Of a stretch of DNA of 64,000 bases, positions 1-8,199 are shown piece by piece. A program made the translations under genes and the position numbers. The DNA lies in assembly GCF_900590885.1 (NCBI RefSeq), contig NZ_UUON01000009.1:1-64000 (forward strand). Reading direction: 5' to 3'. This DNA comes from Pseudomonas viridiflava (lineage in GTDB: Bacteria; Pseudomonadota; Gammaproteobacteria; Pseudomonadales; Pseudomonadaceae). The notes below the pieces were generated by a model, which was not told where the DNA came from, made no database searches, and saw only the letters and a list, made by a program, of their open reading frames with translations. How positions within the stretch are numbered: the first letter of the stretch is position 1; each line of letters begins with the position of its first letter.

Positions 1-262
1 TTAGGCGCCCCGTTAAACACGCTGGCCGAACGCAGGCTTGAATCCGTGGGTAACCCGGCAGGACGCCGGGTTAGCCGCACTGGGCCAAGGATGGCCCATT
101 GCGGCGGCCCACGGATTCAAGCCGGAGTGAGCATGCCGAGCCTAGGCGAGGCACCGAGTGTTGGGGCAAGAGCCCTTTGCTTACTTTGGGGCTTTTCCAA
201 AGTGACCCGTCGTAAGGGCGGAACCAATATCGGCCGTGACCGAAACAACGGATATGTACCCC
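1..262 (+). repeat. Long structured intergenic repeat, copy 1
   Basis: The stretch from the window start to about base 262 is an inverted copy of 45710-45972. It can fold as a three-way junction. The outer stem is perfect over 16 bp (35-50 with 108-123). Inside it are a 9-bp hairpin (51-59 with 65-73) and a second arm made of 74-79 with 100-105 and 82-87 with 92-97 around an AGGA loop. No convincing gene lies here: short open frames exist, but the sequence is explained by the repeat. It ends 8 bp before the stop of the XRE gene, so it sits at that gene's 3' end. The left border may lie outside the window. Confidence 0.8.
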
Positions 263-269
263 AAAGAAT

Positions 270-869
270 TCACTCTCCACCCCCCCCATAATTCATGATG
301 GAAAGCAGCCGAATCGGCACCCGCACCAATTCCTCCGGCCCATGGGGAATCTCCCCCTCAAACGTCAGGCTATCCCCAGCTTCCATCCGATACAGCTGGT
401 TCCCATGCCGGTAAATCAGCTCGCCTTCAAGCAGATGCAAAAACTCCGTGCCAGGGTGCGAGAACGTCGGAAACTCCTCGCTCGCATCATCCATGCTCAC
501 CATGTACGCCTCGAAGCTCTTCTTCGGCCCACGCGTATGGTTGAGCAGGTGGTACGTATGGCCCTTCTCGGTCCCGCGGCGCACCACTTCCATGCCCTGG
601 TCACCCTTGACCAGTAAAGCGCTGCCATCCTGCTGGTCATATTCACTGAACAACTTCGACAGCGGTAGCCCCAGCACATCGCACAGGCGGCTCAGGGTGT
701 CGAGGCTGGTGGAGACCTGGGCGTTTTCGATCTTGCTCAACATGCCCTGGCTGATGTCGGCGATTTTCGCCACATCGGAGAGCTTGAGGTCCTGGGCCTG
801 GCGTTGGCGCTTGATCTGCAAACCCAGGTATTGCTCGAGCTTGAGGCGGGGGGCGGTTTCGGTGGACAT
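270..869 (-). CDS. XRE-family regulator with C-terminal cupin domain
   Basis: A 199-residue protein with an N-terminal helix-turn-helix (about residues 12-66, containing GMLSKIENAQVSTSLDTLSR) and a C-terminal cupin sensor domain (about 105-185, with the HPGTEFLHLLEGEL signature). This is the PuuR-like class, whose members usually repress amine or amino-acid catabolic genes and respond to a small ligand in the cupin. I start at the ATG at 869; ATG 875 and GTG 887 are in frame, and an AGGA precedes the two ATGs. It is divergent from the glnT operon, so it is the likely local regulator of that operon. The 17-bp palindrome at 973-989 is a candidate operator. Confidence 0.88.
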   Translation of the reverse strand: MSTETAPRLKLEQYLGLQIKRQRQAQDLKLSDVAKIADISQGMLSKIENAQVSTSLDTLSRLCDVLGLPLSKLFSEYDQQDGSALLVKGDQGMEVVRRGTEKGHTYHLLNHTRGPKKSFEAYMVSMDDASEEFPTFSHPGTEFLHLLEGELIYRHGNQLYRMEAGDSLTFEGEIPHGPEELVRVPIRLLSIMNYGGGGE

Positions 870-913
870 AGTCATCAGATCCTGCACGGTTTCCGTTCAG
901 TAATATTAGTTTC

Positions 914-928
914 GCACTAGGAATGTGC
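914..928 (+). promoter_or_regulatory. NtrC-like binding site
   Basis: GCAC-N7-GTGC (914-917 and 925-928) matches the half-sites and spacing of the classical NtrC dyad (GCACC-N5-GGTGC, outer four bases on each side). It lies about 117 bp upstream of the sigma-54 element at 1045-1060, a normal enhancer distance. Binding is inferred from the match only. Confidence 0.55.
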
Positions 929-972
929 AAGCCATGGCTCTTGGCGGCCGTTCCCCAAGGCGTATTCCCACG

Positions 973-989
973 GGGAAAACAATTTTCCC
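973..989 (+). promoter_or_regulatory. Perfect palindrome, candidate XRE-cupin operator
   Basis: GGGAAAACAATTTTCCC is a perfect 7+3+7 dyad in the divergent region between the XRE-cupin gene and glnT. It lies upstream of the sigma-54 promoter. Assignment to the adjacent regulator is an inference from position and symmetry. Confidence 0.45.
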
Positions 990-1044
990 ATATATACAGC
1001 ACAAAAGCGCTCTCACCGGCATTTCAATCGGCCGCTCGCGAATC

Positions 1045-1060
1045 TGGCAAGGGTCTTGCA
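1045..1060 (+). promoter_or_regulatory. Sigma-54 (RpoN) promoter of the glnT operon
   Basis: TGGCAAGGGTCTTGCA fits the -24/-12 consensus TGGCACG-N4-TTGCW with one change (C to A in the -24 box) and exact spacing. The expected start of transcription is near 1071, about 80 bp before the glnT ATG. Nitrogen genes are typical RpoN targets, and an NtrC-like site lies upstream. Confidence 0.7.
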
Positions 1061-1151
1061 TTCCTGTAAGGAAACTAACTTTCTTTTTAGGAATAAAAAG
1101 ACAGCCAAGGCCCATCCACACTGTTTTGCCTTTCGCGAGGAGTGACGAGCA

Positions 1152-2486
1152 ATGTTGCCAGCAGAAACCCAGCGCATCATCGACAAGCACGGGATCAAGT
1201 ACGTGCTTGCGCAATTTGTGGATATACACGGTGCGGCCAAGACCAAGTCGGTGCCCATCTGCGGGCTCAAGACGGTGGCCGAAGAGGGCGCCGGGTTTGC
1301 CGGGTTCGCCATCAGCGGCATGGGCATGGAGCCCCACGGGCCGGACTTCATGGCGCGCGGCGATCTGTCCACCTTGACCCCGGTACCGTGGCAGCCAGGG
1401 TACGGGCGCGTGGTTTGTGTCGGCCATGTCGACGGCCAGCCCCATCCCTATGACAGCCGCTACGTGCTGCAACAACAGGTGCAGCGCCTGCAGGACAAAG
1501 GCTGGACGCTCAACACCGGCCTGGAGCCCGAGTTCAACCTGATGCGCCGCGACGAGCAGGGCAAGCTGCAACTGGTCGACCCCAGCGACAACCTCGATAA
1601 ACCTTGCTACGACTACAAAGGGCTGTCGCGCTCGCGGGTATTCCTCGAGCGCCTGACCGAAGCCTTGCAGGCCGTGGATTTCGAGGTCTACCAAATCGAC
1701 CACGAAGACGCCAACGGCCAGTTCGAAATCAACTACACCTACAGCGACGCGCTGACCTCGGCCGACCGTTTCACCTTCTTCCGCATGGCCGCCGGCGAGA
1801 TCGCCAATGACCTCGGCATGATCTGCTCGTTCATGCCCAAGCCGGACCCGAAACGCGCCGGTAACGGCATGCACTTTCACCTGTCGATCAGCAGCGCCGA
1901 GAACAAAAACCTGTTCCATGACGCCAGCGACCCGAGCGGCATGGGCCTGTCGAAACTGGCCTACCACTTCGCTGCCGGCTTGCTCGCCCATGGCCCGGCG
2001 CTGTGTGCGTTCGCCGCACCCACGGTCAACTCCTACAAGCGCCTGGTGGTGGGCAACTCGTTGTCCGGCGCCACCTGGGCCCCGGCCTTTATCGCGTTTG
2101 GCGCCAACAACCGTTCGGCCATGGTCCGCGTGCCGTATGGTCGCCTGGAATTCCGTCTGCCGGACGCCGGCTGCAACCCGTATCTGGTCAGCGCGGCGAT
2201 CATCGCCGCCGGCCTGGACGGTATCGACCGTCAGCTGGAAATCGACCACGTCTGCAACGAAAACCTCTACAGCCTCAGCCTTGAGCAGATCGCCGAGCGC
2301 GGCATCAAGACCCTGCCGCAATCGCTCAAGGAAGCCTGCGACGCGCTGGAGGCCGACCCGCTGTTCGCCGAAGTGCTCGGCCCGCAGATCGTGGGTGAGT
2401 TCATCAAGCTCAAGCGCATGGAATGGGTGGAATACAGCCGCCATGTGAGCGACTGGGAAATCCAGCGCTATACCGAATTTTTCTGA
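1152..2486 (+). CDS. glnT: Type III glutamine synthetase family protein (GlnT / gamma-glutamylmethylamide synthetase-like)
   Basis: A 444-residue glutamine-synthetase-fold ligase of the type III/GlnT class (about 440 residues). The catalytic domain shows the [11 protein letters not shown] stretch and the NSYKRL-type loop. Such enzymes ligate ammonia or a small amine to the gamma-carboxyl of glutamate; in methylotrophs the close relative GmaS makes gamma-glutamylmethylamide. It opens an operon with glxBCD, which is the subunit composition of N-methylglutamate synthase (MgsABC). Ammonia assimilation and amine assimilation are therefore both plausible. The start has AGGAG at 1138-1142. An RpoN promoter lies upstream, so expression under nitrogen limitation is likely. 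Confidence 0.88.
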   Translation: MLPAETQRIIDKHGIKYVLAQFVDIHGAAKTKSVPICGLKTVAEEGAGFAGFAISGMGMEPHGPDFMARGDLSTLTPVPWQPGYGRVVCVGHVDGQPHPYDSRYVLQQQVQRLQDKGWTLNTGLEPEFNLMRRDEQGKLQLVDPSDNLDKPCYDYKGLSRSRVFLERLTEALQAVDFEVYQIDHEDANGQFEINYTYSDALTSADRFTFFRMAAGEIANDLGMICSFMPKPDPKRAGNGMHFHLSISSAENKNLFHDASDPSGMGLSKLAYHFAAGLLAHGPALCAFAAPTVNSYKRLVVGNSLSGATWAPAFIAFGANNRSAMVRVPYGRLEFRLPDAGCNPYLVSAAIIAAGLDGIDRQLEIDHVCNENLYSLSLEQIAERGIKTLPQSLKEACDALEADPLFAEVLGPQIVGEFIKLKRMEWVEYSRHVSDWEIQRYTEFF

Positions 2487-2508
2487 CACCGTGTGACGGA
2501 GACTGGAT

Positions 2509-3414
2509 ATGTGTGGAATCGTAGGCCTGTACCTGAAAAATACCCGGCTGGAACCCCAGCTCGGCCAGCTGTTTGAACCCATGCTGCAAGCCATGACCGA
2601 CCGTGGCCCGGACAGCGCAGGGTTTGCGATCTACGGCGATGAAGTCGCCGACGGCTGGGTCAAGCTGACCCTGCAAGCCACCACCGAAGCCTTCGACTGG
2701 AAAGGCTTGATGGGCGAACTGGAAGGGCGCCTGGGCTGCTCGCTGGACTGGTTCCAGAACGCCAGCGCCGCCGTGTTGAAGATCCACGCCGACGAGGCGC
2801 CGGTGCGCCTGGCCCTGGCCGAGCTGGCGCCGAGCGTGCGCATCATGAGTGCGGGGCAGAGCATCGAGATCCTCAAGGGCATGGGCCTGCCCGAGGAAAT
2901 TTCCCAGCGCTTCGGCCTGGCGAGCATGCAGGGTAGCCACATCATCGGCCACACCCGCATGGCTACCGAAAGTGCGGTGACCATGGAAGGTAGCCATCCG
3001 TTTTCCACCGGCGCCGACCTGTGCCTGGTGCACAACGGTTCGCTGTCCAACCACTTCCGTCTGCGCCAGGAACTCAAGCGCGAAGGCATTCATTTCGAAA
3101 CCGACAACGACACCGAAGTCGCTGCCGGCTACCTGACCTGGCGCCTGCAGCAGGGCGACTCGCTCAAGGACGCGCTGGACCATGCCCTGGAGGATCTGGA
3201 CGGCTTCTTCACCTTCGCCATCGGCACACGCAACGGCTTTGCGGTGATCCGCGACCCGATCGCGTGCAAGCCGGCGATCCTCGCCGAAACCGACGACTAC
3301 GTGGCCATGGCCTCCGAGTACCAGGCGCTGTCGAGCCTGCCGGGCATCGAGAACGCGCGGATCTGGGAACCGGCACCGGCCACGTTGTACATCTGGGAAC
3401 GCCAGTCAGCTTAA
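2509..3414 (+). CDS. glxB: Class II glutamine amidotransferase domain protein (GlxB / MgsA-like)
   Basis: A 301-residue protein starting MCGIVGLYL. Cys2 is the N-terminal nucleophile of class II (Ntn) glutamine amidotransferases. GHTRMATES and the VHNGSLSNH stretch are the usual glutamine-site motifs. It corresponds to the amidotransferase domain of glutamate synthase as a separate subunit and would pass ammonia to GlxD. It lies 22 bp after glnT, with GGAG ahead of the ATG. The split GlxB-GlxC-GlxD arrangement equals MgsA-MgsB-MgsC of the N-methylglutamate pathway. Whether the nucleophile accepted downstream is glutamine ammonia or methylamine cannot be read from the sequence. Confidence 0.88.
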   Translation: MCGIVGLYLKNTRLEPQLGQLFEPMLQAMTDRGPDSAGFAIYGDEVADGWVKLTLQATTEAFDWKGLMGELEGRLGCSLDWFQNASAAVLKIHADEAPVRLALAELAPSVRIMSAGQSIEILKGMGLPEEISQRFGLASMQGSHIIGHTRMATESAVTMEGSHPFSTGADLCLVHNGSLSNHFRLRQELKREGIHFETDNDTEVAAGYLTWRLQQGDSLKDALDHALEDLDGFFTFAIGTRNGFAVIRDPIACKPAILAETDDYVAMASEYQALSSLPGIENARIWEPAPATLYIWERQSA

Positions 3415-3425
3415 GGAGCGCACAC

Positions 3426-4100
3426 ATGAAAACCATCGATCTTTCCACCGCCACCGTGCGTGACCTCAACCAGTCGTTGCACGCGCAGGTACTCGACAGC
3501 GAGTGGCGCGTGACCCATTCCAACGGCAAGCACAACCTCGCCGTGGGCGTGAACCAGCCGGTGTCCATCGATATCGAGGGCCATGCCGGCTACTACTGCG
3601 CAGGCATGAACCAGCAGGCATCGATCACCGTGCACGGCAATGTCGGCGTGGGCTGTGCCGAGAACATGATGTCCGGTTCGGTGCGCGTTAAAGGCAGCGC
3701 CTCCCAGGCCGCCGGGGCCACGGCCCATGGCGGGCTGCTGGTGATTGAAGGCGACGCGGGCGCACGTTGCGGTATTTCCATGAAGGGCATCGACATCGTA
3801 GTGGGCGGCAGCATCGGCCACATGAGCTGCTTCATGGGCCAGGCCGGGCGTTTGGTGGTGTGCGGCGATGCCGGCGATGCGCTGGGGGATTCGCTGTACG
3901 AAACCCACATCTACGTCAAAGGCACGGTGGAGTCACTGGGCTCGGACTGCGTCGAAAAAGAAATGCGCAGCGAGCACCTGCAAGAACTCCAGGAACTGCT
4001 CGACCGCGCCGGGTTCGCCCATCAGGCGGCGGACTTCAAGCGCTACGGCTCGGCCCGCCAGCTCTACAACTTCAAAGTCGATAACGCCTCCGCGTACTGA
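3426..4100 (+). CDS. glxC: GltB C-terminal (GXGXG beta-helix) subunit, GlxC / MgsB-like
   Basis: A 224-residue protein equivalent to the right-handed beta-helix GXGXG domain of the glutamate synthase large subunit. Repeated short beta turns with glycine pairs are visible throughout (GHAGYYCAGMNQ, GNVGVGCAENMM, GGSIGHMSCFMGQAG). In glutamate synthase this domain is structural, holding the ammonia-channelling and FMN domains together. The start at 3426 follows TTAAGGAGCG and lies 11 bp after glxB, so it is translated within the same operon. Codon use matches its neighbours. Confidence 0.85.
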   Translation: MKTIDLSTATVRDLNQSLHAQVLDSEWRVTHSNGKHNLAVGVNQPVSIDIEGHAGYYCAGMNQQASITVHGNVGVGCAENMMSGSVRVKGSASQAAGATAHGGLLVIEGDAGARCGISMKGIDIVVGGSIGHMSCFMGQAGRLVVCGDAGDALGDSLYETHIYVKGTVESLGSDCVEKEMRSEHLQELQELLDRAGFAHQAADFKRYGSARQLYNFKVDNASAY

Positions 4101-4115
4101 TCCAGGAGCTACGCC

Positions 4116-5438
4116 ATGACAGAACAAACCCCTCCGGTACTGCGCGAGTCGGCCACCTTCGACCGCCTGACCATCCAGGAAATCCAGCGTGCCGCCGAAA
4201 CCGGCATCTACGACATTCGCGGCGGCGGCACCAAGCGCAAGCTGCCACACTTCGATGACTTGCTGCTGCTGGGCGCCAGCGTGTCGCGTTACCCGCTGGA
4301 AGGCTACCGCGAGAAGTGCGGTACCGATGTGATCCTCGGCAACCGCTTCGCCAAGAAGCCGATTCACCTGAAGATCCCGGTGACCATCGCCGGCATGAGT
4401 TTCGGCGCGCTGTCGGCCAATGCCAAGGAAGCCCTGGGCCGTGGCGCGACCATCGCCGGCACCAGCACCACCACCGGTGATGGCGGCATGACCCCGGAAG
4501 AGCGCGGCCAGTCCCAGCACCTGGTGTATCAATACCTGCCGTCGCGCTACGGTATGAACCCTGACGATTTGCGCAAGGCTGACGCCATCGAAATCGTCCT
4601 CGGCCAGGGCGCCAAGCCCGGCGGTGGCGGGATGTTGCTCGGGATGAAAGTCACCGAACGCGTCGCCGGTATGCGCACCTTGCCCATCGGCGTCGACCAG
4701 CGCAGCGCCTGCCGTCACCCGGACTGGACCGGCCCGGACGACCTCGCGATCAAGATTGCCGAACTGCGTGAAATCACTGATTGGGAAAAACCGATCTACG
4801 TGAAAATCGGCGCGAGCCGGCCGTATTACGACGTGAAGCTGGCGGTCAAGGCCGGTGCCGACGTGATCGTGCTGGACGGCATGCAGGGCGGCACGGCGGC
4901 CACCCAGGAGGTGTTTATCGAACACGTGGGCATCCCGATTCTGTCGGCCATCCCGCAAGCGGTACAGGCTTTGCAGGAGATGGGCATGCACCGCAAGGTG
5001 CAGTTGATCGTCTCGGGCGGCATTCGTAACGGCGCCGACGTGGCCAAGGCCATGGCGATGGGTGCGGATGCGGTGGCCATCGGCACAGCGGCGCTGATCG
5101 CGCTGGGCGACAACCACCCACGGCTGGATGAGGAACTGAAAAAGATCGGCTCGGCCGCAGGCTTCTACGACGACTGGCAGAACGGCCGCGACCCGGCCGG
5201 CATCACCACCCAGGACCCGGAGCTGTCCAAGCGCCTCGACCCGGTAGAAGGCGGGCGCCGCCTGGCCAACTACCTGCGGGTGATGGTGCTGGAAGCCCAG
5301 ACCATGGCGCGGGCGTGCGGCAAGTCGCACCTGCACAACCTCGACCCCGAGGACCTGGTGGCGCTGACGGTGGAGTCGGCCGCCATGGCCCGCGTGCCGT
5401 TGGCCGGGACCAGTTGGGTGCCGGGTTCGGGTTACTGA
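4116..5438 (+). CDS. glxD: FMN-binding glutamate synthase catalytic subunit (GlxD / MgsC-like)
   Basis: A 440-residue protein of the glutamate synthase FMN domain family (GltB_2). It shows AGMSFGALSANAKEALGRGA, KPGGGGMLLG and the C-terminal barrel phosphate-binding region VSGGIRNGADVAKAMAMGAD. It should carry the FMN site where 2-oxoglutarate plus the transferred amine gives glutamate or N-methylglutamate. It lies 15 bp after glxC, with an AGGAG before the ATG. No small NADPH subunit (GltD) and no N-methylglutamate dehydrogenase (mgdABCD) genes are in the window. The electron donor and the final fate of the product therefore remain open. Confidence 0.87.
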   Translation: MTEQTPPVLRESATFDRLTIQEIQRAAETGIYDIRGGGTKRKLPHFDDLLLLGASVSRYPLEGYREKCGTDVILGNRFAKKPIHLKIPVTIAGMSFGALSANAKEALGRGATIAGTSTTTGDGGMTPEERGQSQHLVYQYLPSRYGMNPDDLRKADAIEIVLGQGAKPGGGGMLLGMKVTERVAGMRTLPIGVDQRSACRHPDWTGPDDLAIKIAELREITDWEKPIYVKIGASRPYYDVKLAVKAGADVIVLDGMQGGTAATQEVFIEHVGIPILSAIPQAVQALQEMGMHRKVQLIVSGGIRNGADVAKAMAMGADAVAIGTAALIALGDNHPRLDEELKKIGSAAGFYDDWQNGRDPAGITTQDPELSKRLDPVEGGRRLANYLRVMVLEAQTMARACGKSHLHNLDPEDLVALTVESAAMARVPLAGTSWVPGSGY

Positions 5439-5444
5439 CACCCA

Positions 5445-5471
5445 GGGTGAGGGAGGCAATCTCCCTCACCC
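5445..5471 (+). terminator. Hairpin between glxD and amt, possible attenuator
   Basis: A perfect 11-bp stem (GGGTGAGGGAG at 5445-5455 with its complement at 5461-5471) around a 5-base loop lies just after the glxD stop. No T-run follows. It is more likely a partial terminator, an RNA-stability element or an attenuator than a strong intrinsic terminator. It could set the ratio of amt to the upstream genes. Confidence 0.5.
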
Positions 5472-5555
5472 GATCAAGGGGCCCACCAAGAGGCCCGCAT
5501 AAGAAAAATTGCTCGCTGCCAGACACTTCCCATTTCTTTTGCAGGAGCTTTGAAC

Positions 5556-6881
5556 ATGGTCAATCGTCTTCTTGGCAAATCCCTTTTCGGCTTGTTGGTC
5601 GCCAGCGCGTTTGCACCGCTGGTGCAGGCGGCCGATGCTCCCACCTTGAACACCGGCAGCACCGCCTGGATGGTCACCGCCGCCGTGCTGGTGCTGTTCA
5701 TGTGCCTGCCGGGGCTGGCGCTGTTTTATGGCGGGCTGGTGCGCGCGAAAAATATGCTGTCGCTGTTCACCCAGTGTTTCGGCATCGCCGGCCTGGTGGG
5801 CGTGCTGTGGGTGATCTACGGCTACAGCATGGTGGTCGACACCACCGGCATGGTCGAGGGGCAGGTGACCTTCAACAGTTTTGTCGGCGGCTTGAGCCGT
5901 GCCTTCCTGGCCGGCATGACCCCGGAAAGCCTGGTGGGGGATATTCCGGAAGGTGTGTTCGTGACCTTCCAGATGACCTTCGCCATCATCACCCCGGCGC
6001 TGATCGCCGGTGCCTTCGCCGAACGCATGAAATTCTCGGCGGCGCTGCTGTTCATGGCCCTCTGGTTCACCCTGGTGTATGCCCCGGTGGCGCATATGGT
6101 CTGGGGCGGTTCGGGCGCGTTGATGCATAACTGGGGCGTGCTGGATTTTGCCGGCGGCACCGCCGTGCATATCAACGCCGGTGTGGCGGCGCTCGCCGCG
6201 TGCCTGATCCTGGGCAAGCGCAAGGGCTACCAGAACTCGCCGATGCCTGCGCATAACCTGAGCCTGACCATGGCCGGCGCGGCGATGCTGTGGGTCGGCT
6301 GGTTCGGCTTCAATATCGGCTCCGGTGGCGGGCTCAGCGGCCTGTCCGGGATCGTCATGCTCAATACCCAGCTGGGCGCGTGCGCCGGTATTCTCGGCTG
6401 GATGTTCACCGAGTGGTTCAAGGTCGGCAAACCGAGTGCCCTGGGTTTGGCCAGCGGCGCCTTGGCCGGTTTGGTGGGAATTACCCCGGCGTGTGCCTAC
6501 GTGGGTGTCGGCGGTGCGTTGGCCATCGGCCTGCTGTGCGGGGTGTTCTGCTACCTGAGCGTGACCGTGTTGAAGCGCCGCTTCGGCTACGACGACAGCC
6601 TCGACGTGTTCGGTCTGCACGGCATCGGCGGCATGATCGGCGCGGTATTGACCGGCGTATTCTGCGTGCCGTCCATGGGCGGGCTGGTGGAAGGTGTGAC
6701 CATGGGCGGCCAGGTGGTGGCACAGATCAAGGGGGTGCTGCTGACCACGGTGTACTGCTTCGTGATCAGTTGGATCATCCTCAAGGTGGTGAATGCCCTG
6801 GTCGGTTTGCGCGCCCATGAGTCGGTGGAAGAGATGGGGTTGGACCTCGCCGAGCATAACGAGCGGGCTTACAACCACTGA
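5556..6881 (+). CDS. amt: Ammonium transporter, Amt family
   Basis: A 441-residue Amt/MEP/Rh channel for ammonium uptake. A cleavable signal peptide ends near VQAADA, as in many AmtB proteins, followed by about eleven membrane segments. Both pore histidines are present, in GTAVHINAG and VFGLHGIGG. The ATG at 5556 has CAGGAGC seven bases ahead; the in-frame TTG at 5550 is less likely. It follows glxD after a 117-bp gap holding a hairpin. There is no adjacent glnK, so this is not the usual glnK-amtB pair but a dedicated amt of the glnT-glx operon. It may recapture ammonia or carry methylammonium. Confidence 0.92.
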   Translation: MVNRLLGKSLFGLLVASAFAPLVQAADAPTLNTGSTAWMVTAAVLVLFMCLPGLALFYGGLVRAKNMLSLFTQCFGIAGLVGVLWVIYGYSMVVDTTGMVEGQVTFNSFVGGLSRAFLAGMTPESLVGDIPEGVFVTFQMTFAIITPALIAGAFAERMKFSAALLFMALWFTLVYAPVAHMVWGGSGALMHNWGVLDFAGGTAVHINAGVAALAACLILGKRKGYQNSPMPAHNLSLTMAGAAMLWVGWFGFNIGSGGGLSGLSGIVMLNTQLGACAGILGWMFTEWFKVGKPSALGLASGALAGLVGITPACAYVGVGGALAIGLLCGVFCYLSVTVLKRRFGYDDSLDVFGLHGIGGMIGAVLTGVFCVPSMGGLVEGVTMGGQVVAQIKGVLLTTVYCFVISWIILKVVNALVGLRAHESVEEMGLDLAEHNERAYNH

Positions 6882-6908
6882 TCAGCCCTCTGAGTCAAAA
6901 AGGCTTTT

Positions 6909-7003
6909 AAATGTGGGAGGGGGCTTGCCCCCGATAGCGGTCTATCAGTCAGCTGGTTTGTAGCTGACCCACTGCTATCGGGGGCAAGCCCCCTCCCACA
7001 TTT
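6909..7003. repeat. REPIN (REP doublet)
   Basis: Two inverted GTGGGAGGGGGCTTGCCCCC-type REP sequences flank a diverged spacer (GATAGCGG ... CTATCGGG), about 95 bp in all. It fills the gap between the convergent ends of amt and the ABC ATPase gene. It probably stabilises or terminates transcripts from both sides. Confidence 0.93.
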
Positions 7004-7029
7004 GTTCTGCTGCGCTGCAACTGGCAGGC

Positions 7030-8184
7030 TCAATGGGCGCCAGCCGCCTTGTTCAGGTCGCTTTCGGCCCACTCGGTGTATACACACGCATCCGCCGTGG
7101 CCCAACGCACGCGCACCGGGTCACCGGCTTTGAGCGGCATGCCCGCAGCAGACAACGCCTTGACGGTCATGGAAGTGCCGCCCAGGGTTTTCACCGTGCA
7201 CGTCTGGCTTTCACCCAGAAACAGCACCTCACCGACAATCGCCGACACTTCATTCCAGCCCGCCGCCAACGGCTGCGCGGCGGCTTGCTCCACGCTCAGC
7301 GCCAGGGCTTTTTCCGGGCGCACCATCAGCAGCACATCCTGCTCGGTGTGCAGCCCGCTGGTCAGGCGGATCGCCAACGACTGGCCTTCGAACGAGGCCG
7401 CCGCATTGCCTTGGGCCTTGAGCTTGAGGAAGTTGGAGTTGCCCAGGAACGAGGCCACGAAGGCATTCGGCGGGTTCTGGTACAGGTCGAAACCGCTGCC
7501 CAGGCCGACGATTTTACCGTGGCTGAAAATCGCGATGCGCTGGGACAAACGCATGGCTTCTTCCTGGTCGTGGGTCACGTAGACGATGGTGATGCCCAGG
7601 CGCCGGTGCAGCTGGCGCAGTTCATCCTGCAAGTCTTCACGCAGTTTCTTGTCGAGGGCGCCGAGGGGTTCGTCCATCAGCAGGATGCGCGGTTCGTACA
7701 CCAGCGCGCGGGCGATGGCCACGCGTTGCTGCTGGCCGCCGGAGAGTTGCGAAGGGCGGCGATGCGCAAACTGCTCAAGCTGCACCAGCTTGAGCATGGC
7801 GTCGACCCGCTTCTCGCGTTCGGCGCTGGCCAGTTTGCGAATCGCCAGGGGGAAGGCGATGTTGTCGCGCACCGACAAATGCGGGAACAGCGAGTAGCGC
7901 TGGAACACCATGCCGATATCGCGTTTGTGTGGCGGCACGTTGACCAGCGATTGGCCGCCCACCAGGATCTCGCCGCTGCTCGGCGTTTCAAAGCCGGCGA
8001 GCATCGACAGGGTGGTGCTTTTGCCCGAGCCGCTGGAGCCGAGGAAGGTCAGGAATTCACCGTCCTGGATGTCCAGCGAGATGTTGTCCACGGCAGCGAA
8101 TTCGCCGTAGTACTTGTTCAGGTTGCGCAGGCTGACCAGGGGTTGCCCGTTGGCTTGCGCAGAATCTTTGATCACAGCACTCAT
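7030..8184 (-). CDS. ABC transporter ATP-binding protein, polyamine (PotA) type
   Basis: A 384-residue cytoplasmic ATPase. Walker A is GSSGSGKST, the signature is LSGGQQQR and Walker B is ILLMDEP, with the H-loop in YVTHDQEEA. A C-terminal TOBE region of about 130 residues is typical of the PotA/iron/polyamine importers. An AGGAGAACACC precedes the ATG. It is the last gene of a four-gene operon (binding protein, two permeases, ATPase) transcribed leftward. Substrate cannot be fixed from the sequence. The binding protein is of the spermidine/putrescine group, and the cluster directly upstream suggests an amine or other nitrogenous compound. Confidence 0.9.
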   Translation of the reverse strand: MSAVIKDSAQANGQPLVSLRNLNKYYGEFAAVDNISLDIQDGEFLTFLGSSGSGKSTTLSMLAGFETPSSGEILVGGQSLVNVPPHKRDIGMVFQRYSLFPHLSVRDNIAFPLAIRKLASAEREKRVDAMLKLVQLEQFAHRRPSQLSGGQQQRVAIARALVYEPRILLMDEPLGALDKKLREDLQDELRQLHRRLGITIVYVTHDQEEAMRLSQRIAIFSHGKIVGLGSGFDLYQNPPNAFVASFLGNSNFLKLKAQGNAAASFEGQSLAIRLTSGLHTEQDVLLMVRPEKALALSVEQAAAQPLAAGWNEVSAIVGEVLFLGESQTCTVKTLGGTSMTVKALSAAGMPLKAGDPVRVRWATADACVYTEWAESDLNKAAGAH

Positions 8185-8199
8185 GGTGTTCTCCTGGGC

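Noticed and set aside
46..291. An 81-codon open frame in the first repeat
   Set aside because: The same sequence recurs inverted at 45710-45972 with an altered reading frame, and the stem-loop structure explains it better than a protein.
906..2594. A 562-codon open frame on the minus strand opposite glnT
   Set aside because: Lies antisense to a clear glutamine synthetase gene, has low-complexity composition and no motif or ribosome site. It is a by-product of high GC.
5472..5555. A separate sigma-54 promoter for amt
   Set aside because: No TGGC-N10-TTGC-like pair with correct spacing is found between glxD and amt. Cotranscription past the hairpin is more likely.
3933..6878. Long minus-strand open frames (508 and 470 codons) opposite glxD and amt
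   Set aside because: Histidine/alanine/glycine-rich translations with no recognisable domain, fully covered by well-supported genes on the other strand.
6909..7003. REP doublets as CRISPR repeats
   Set aside because: The repeats are inverted, self-complementary, scattered singly between genes and without regular spacers or cas genes.
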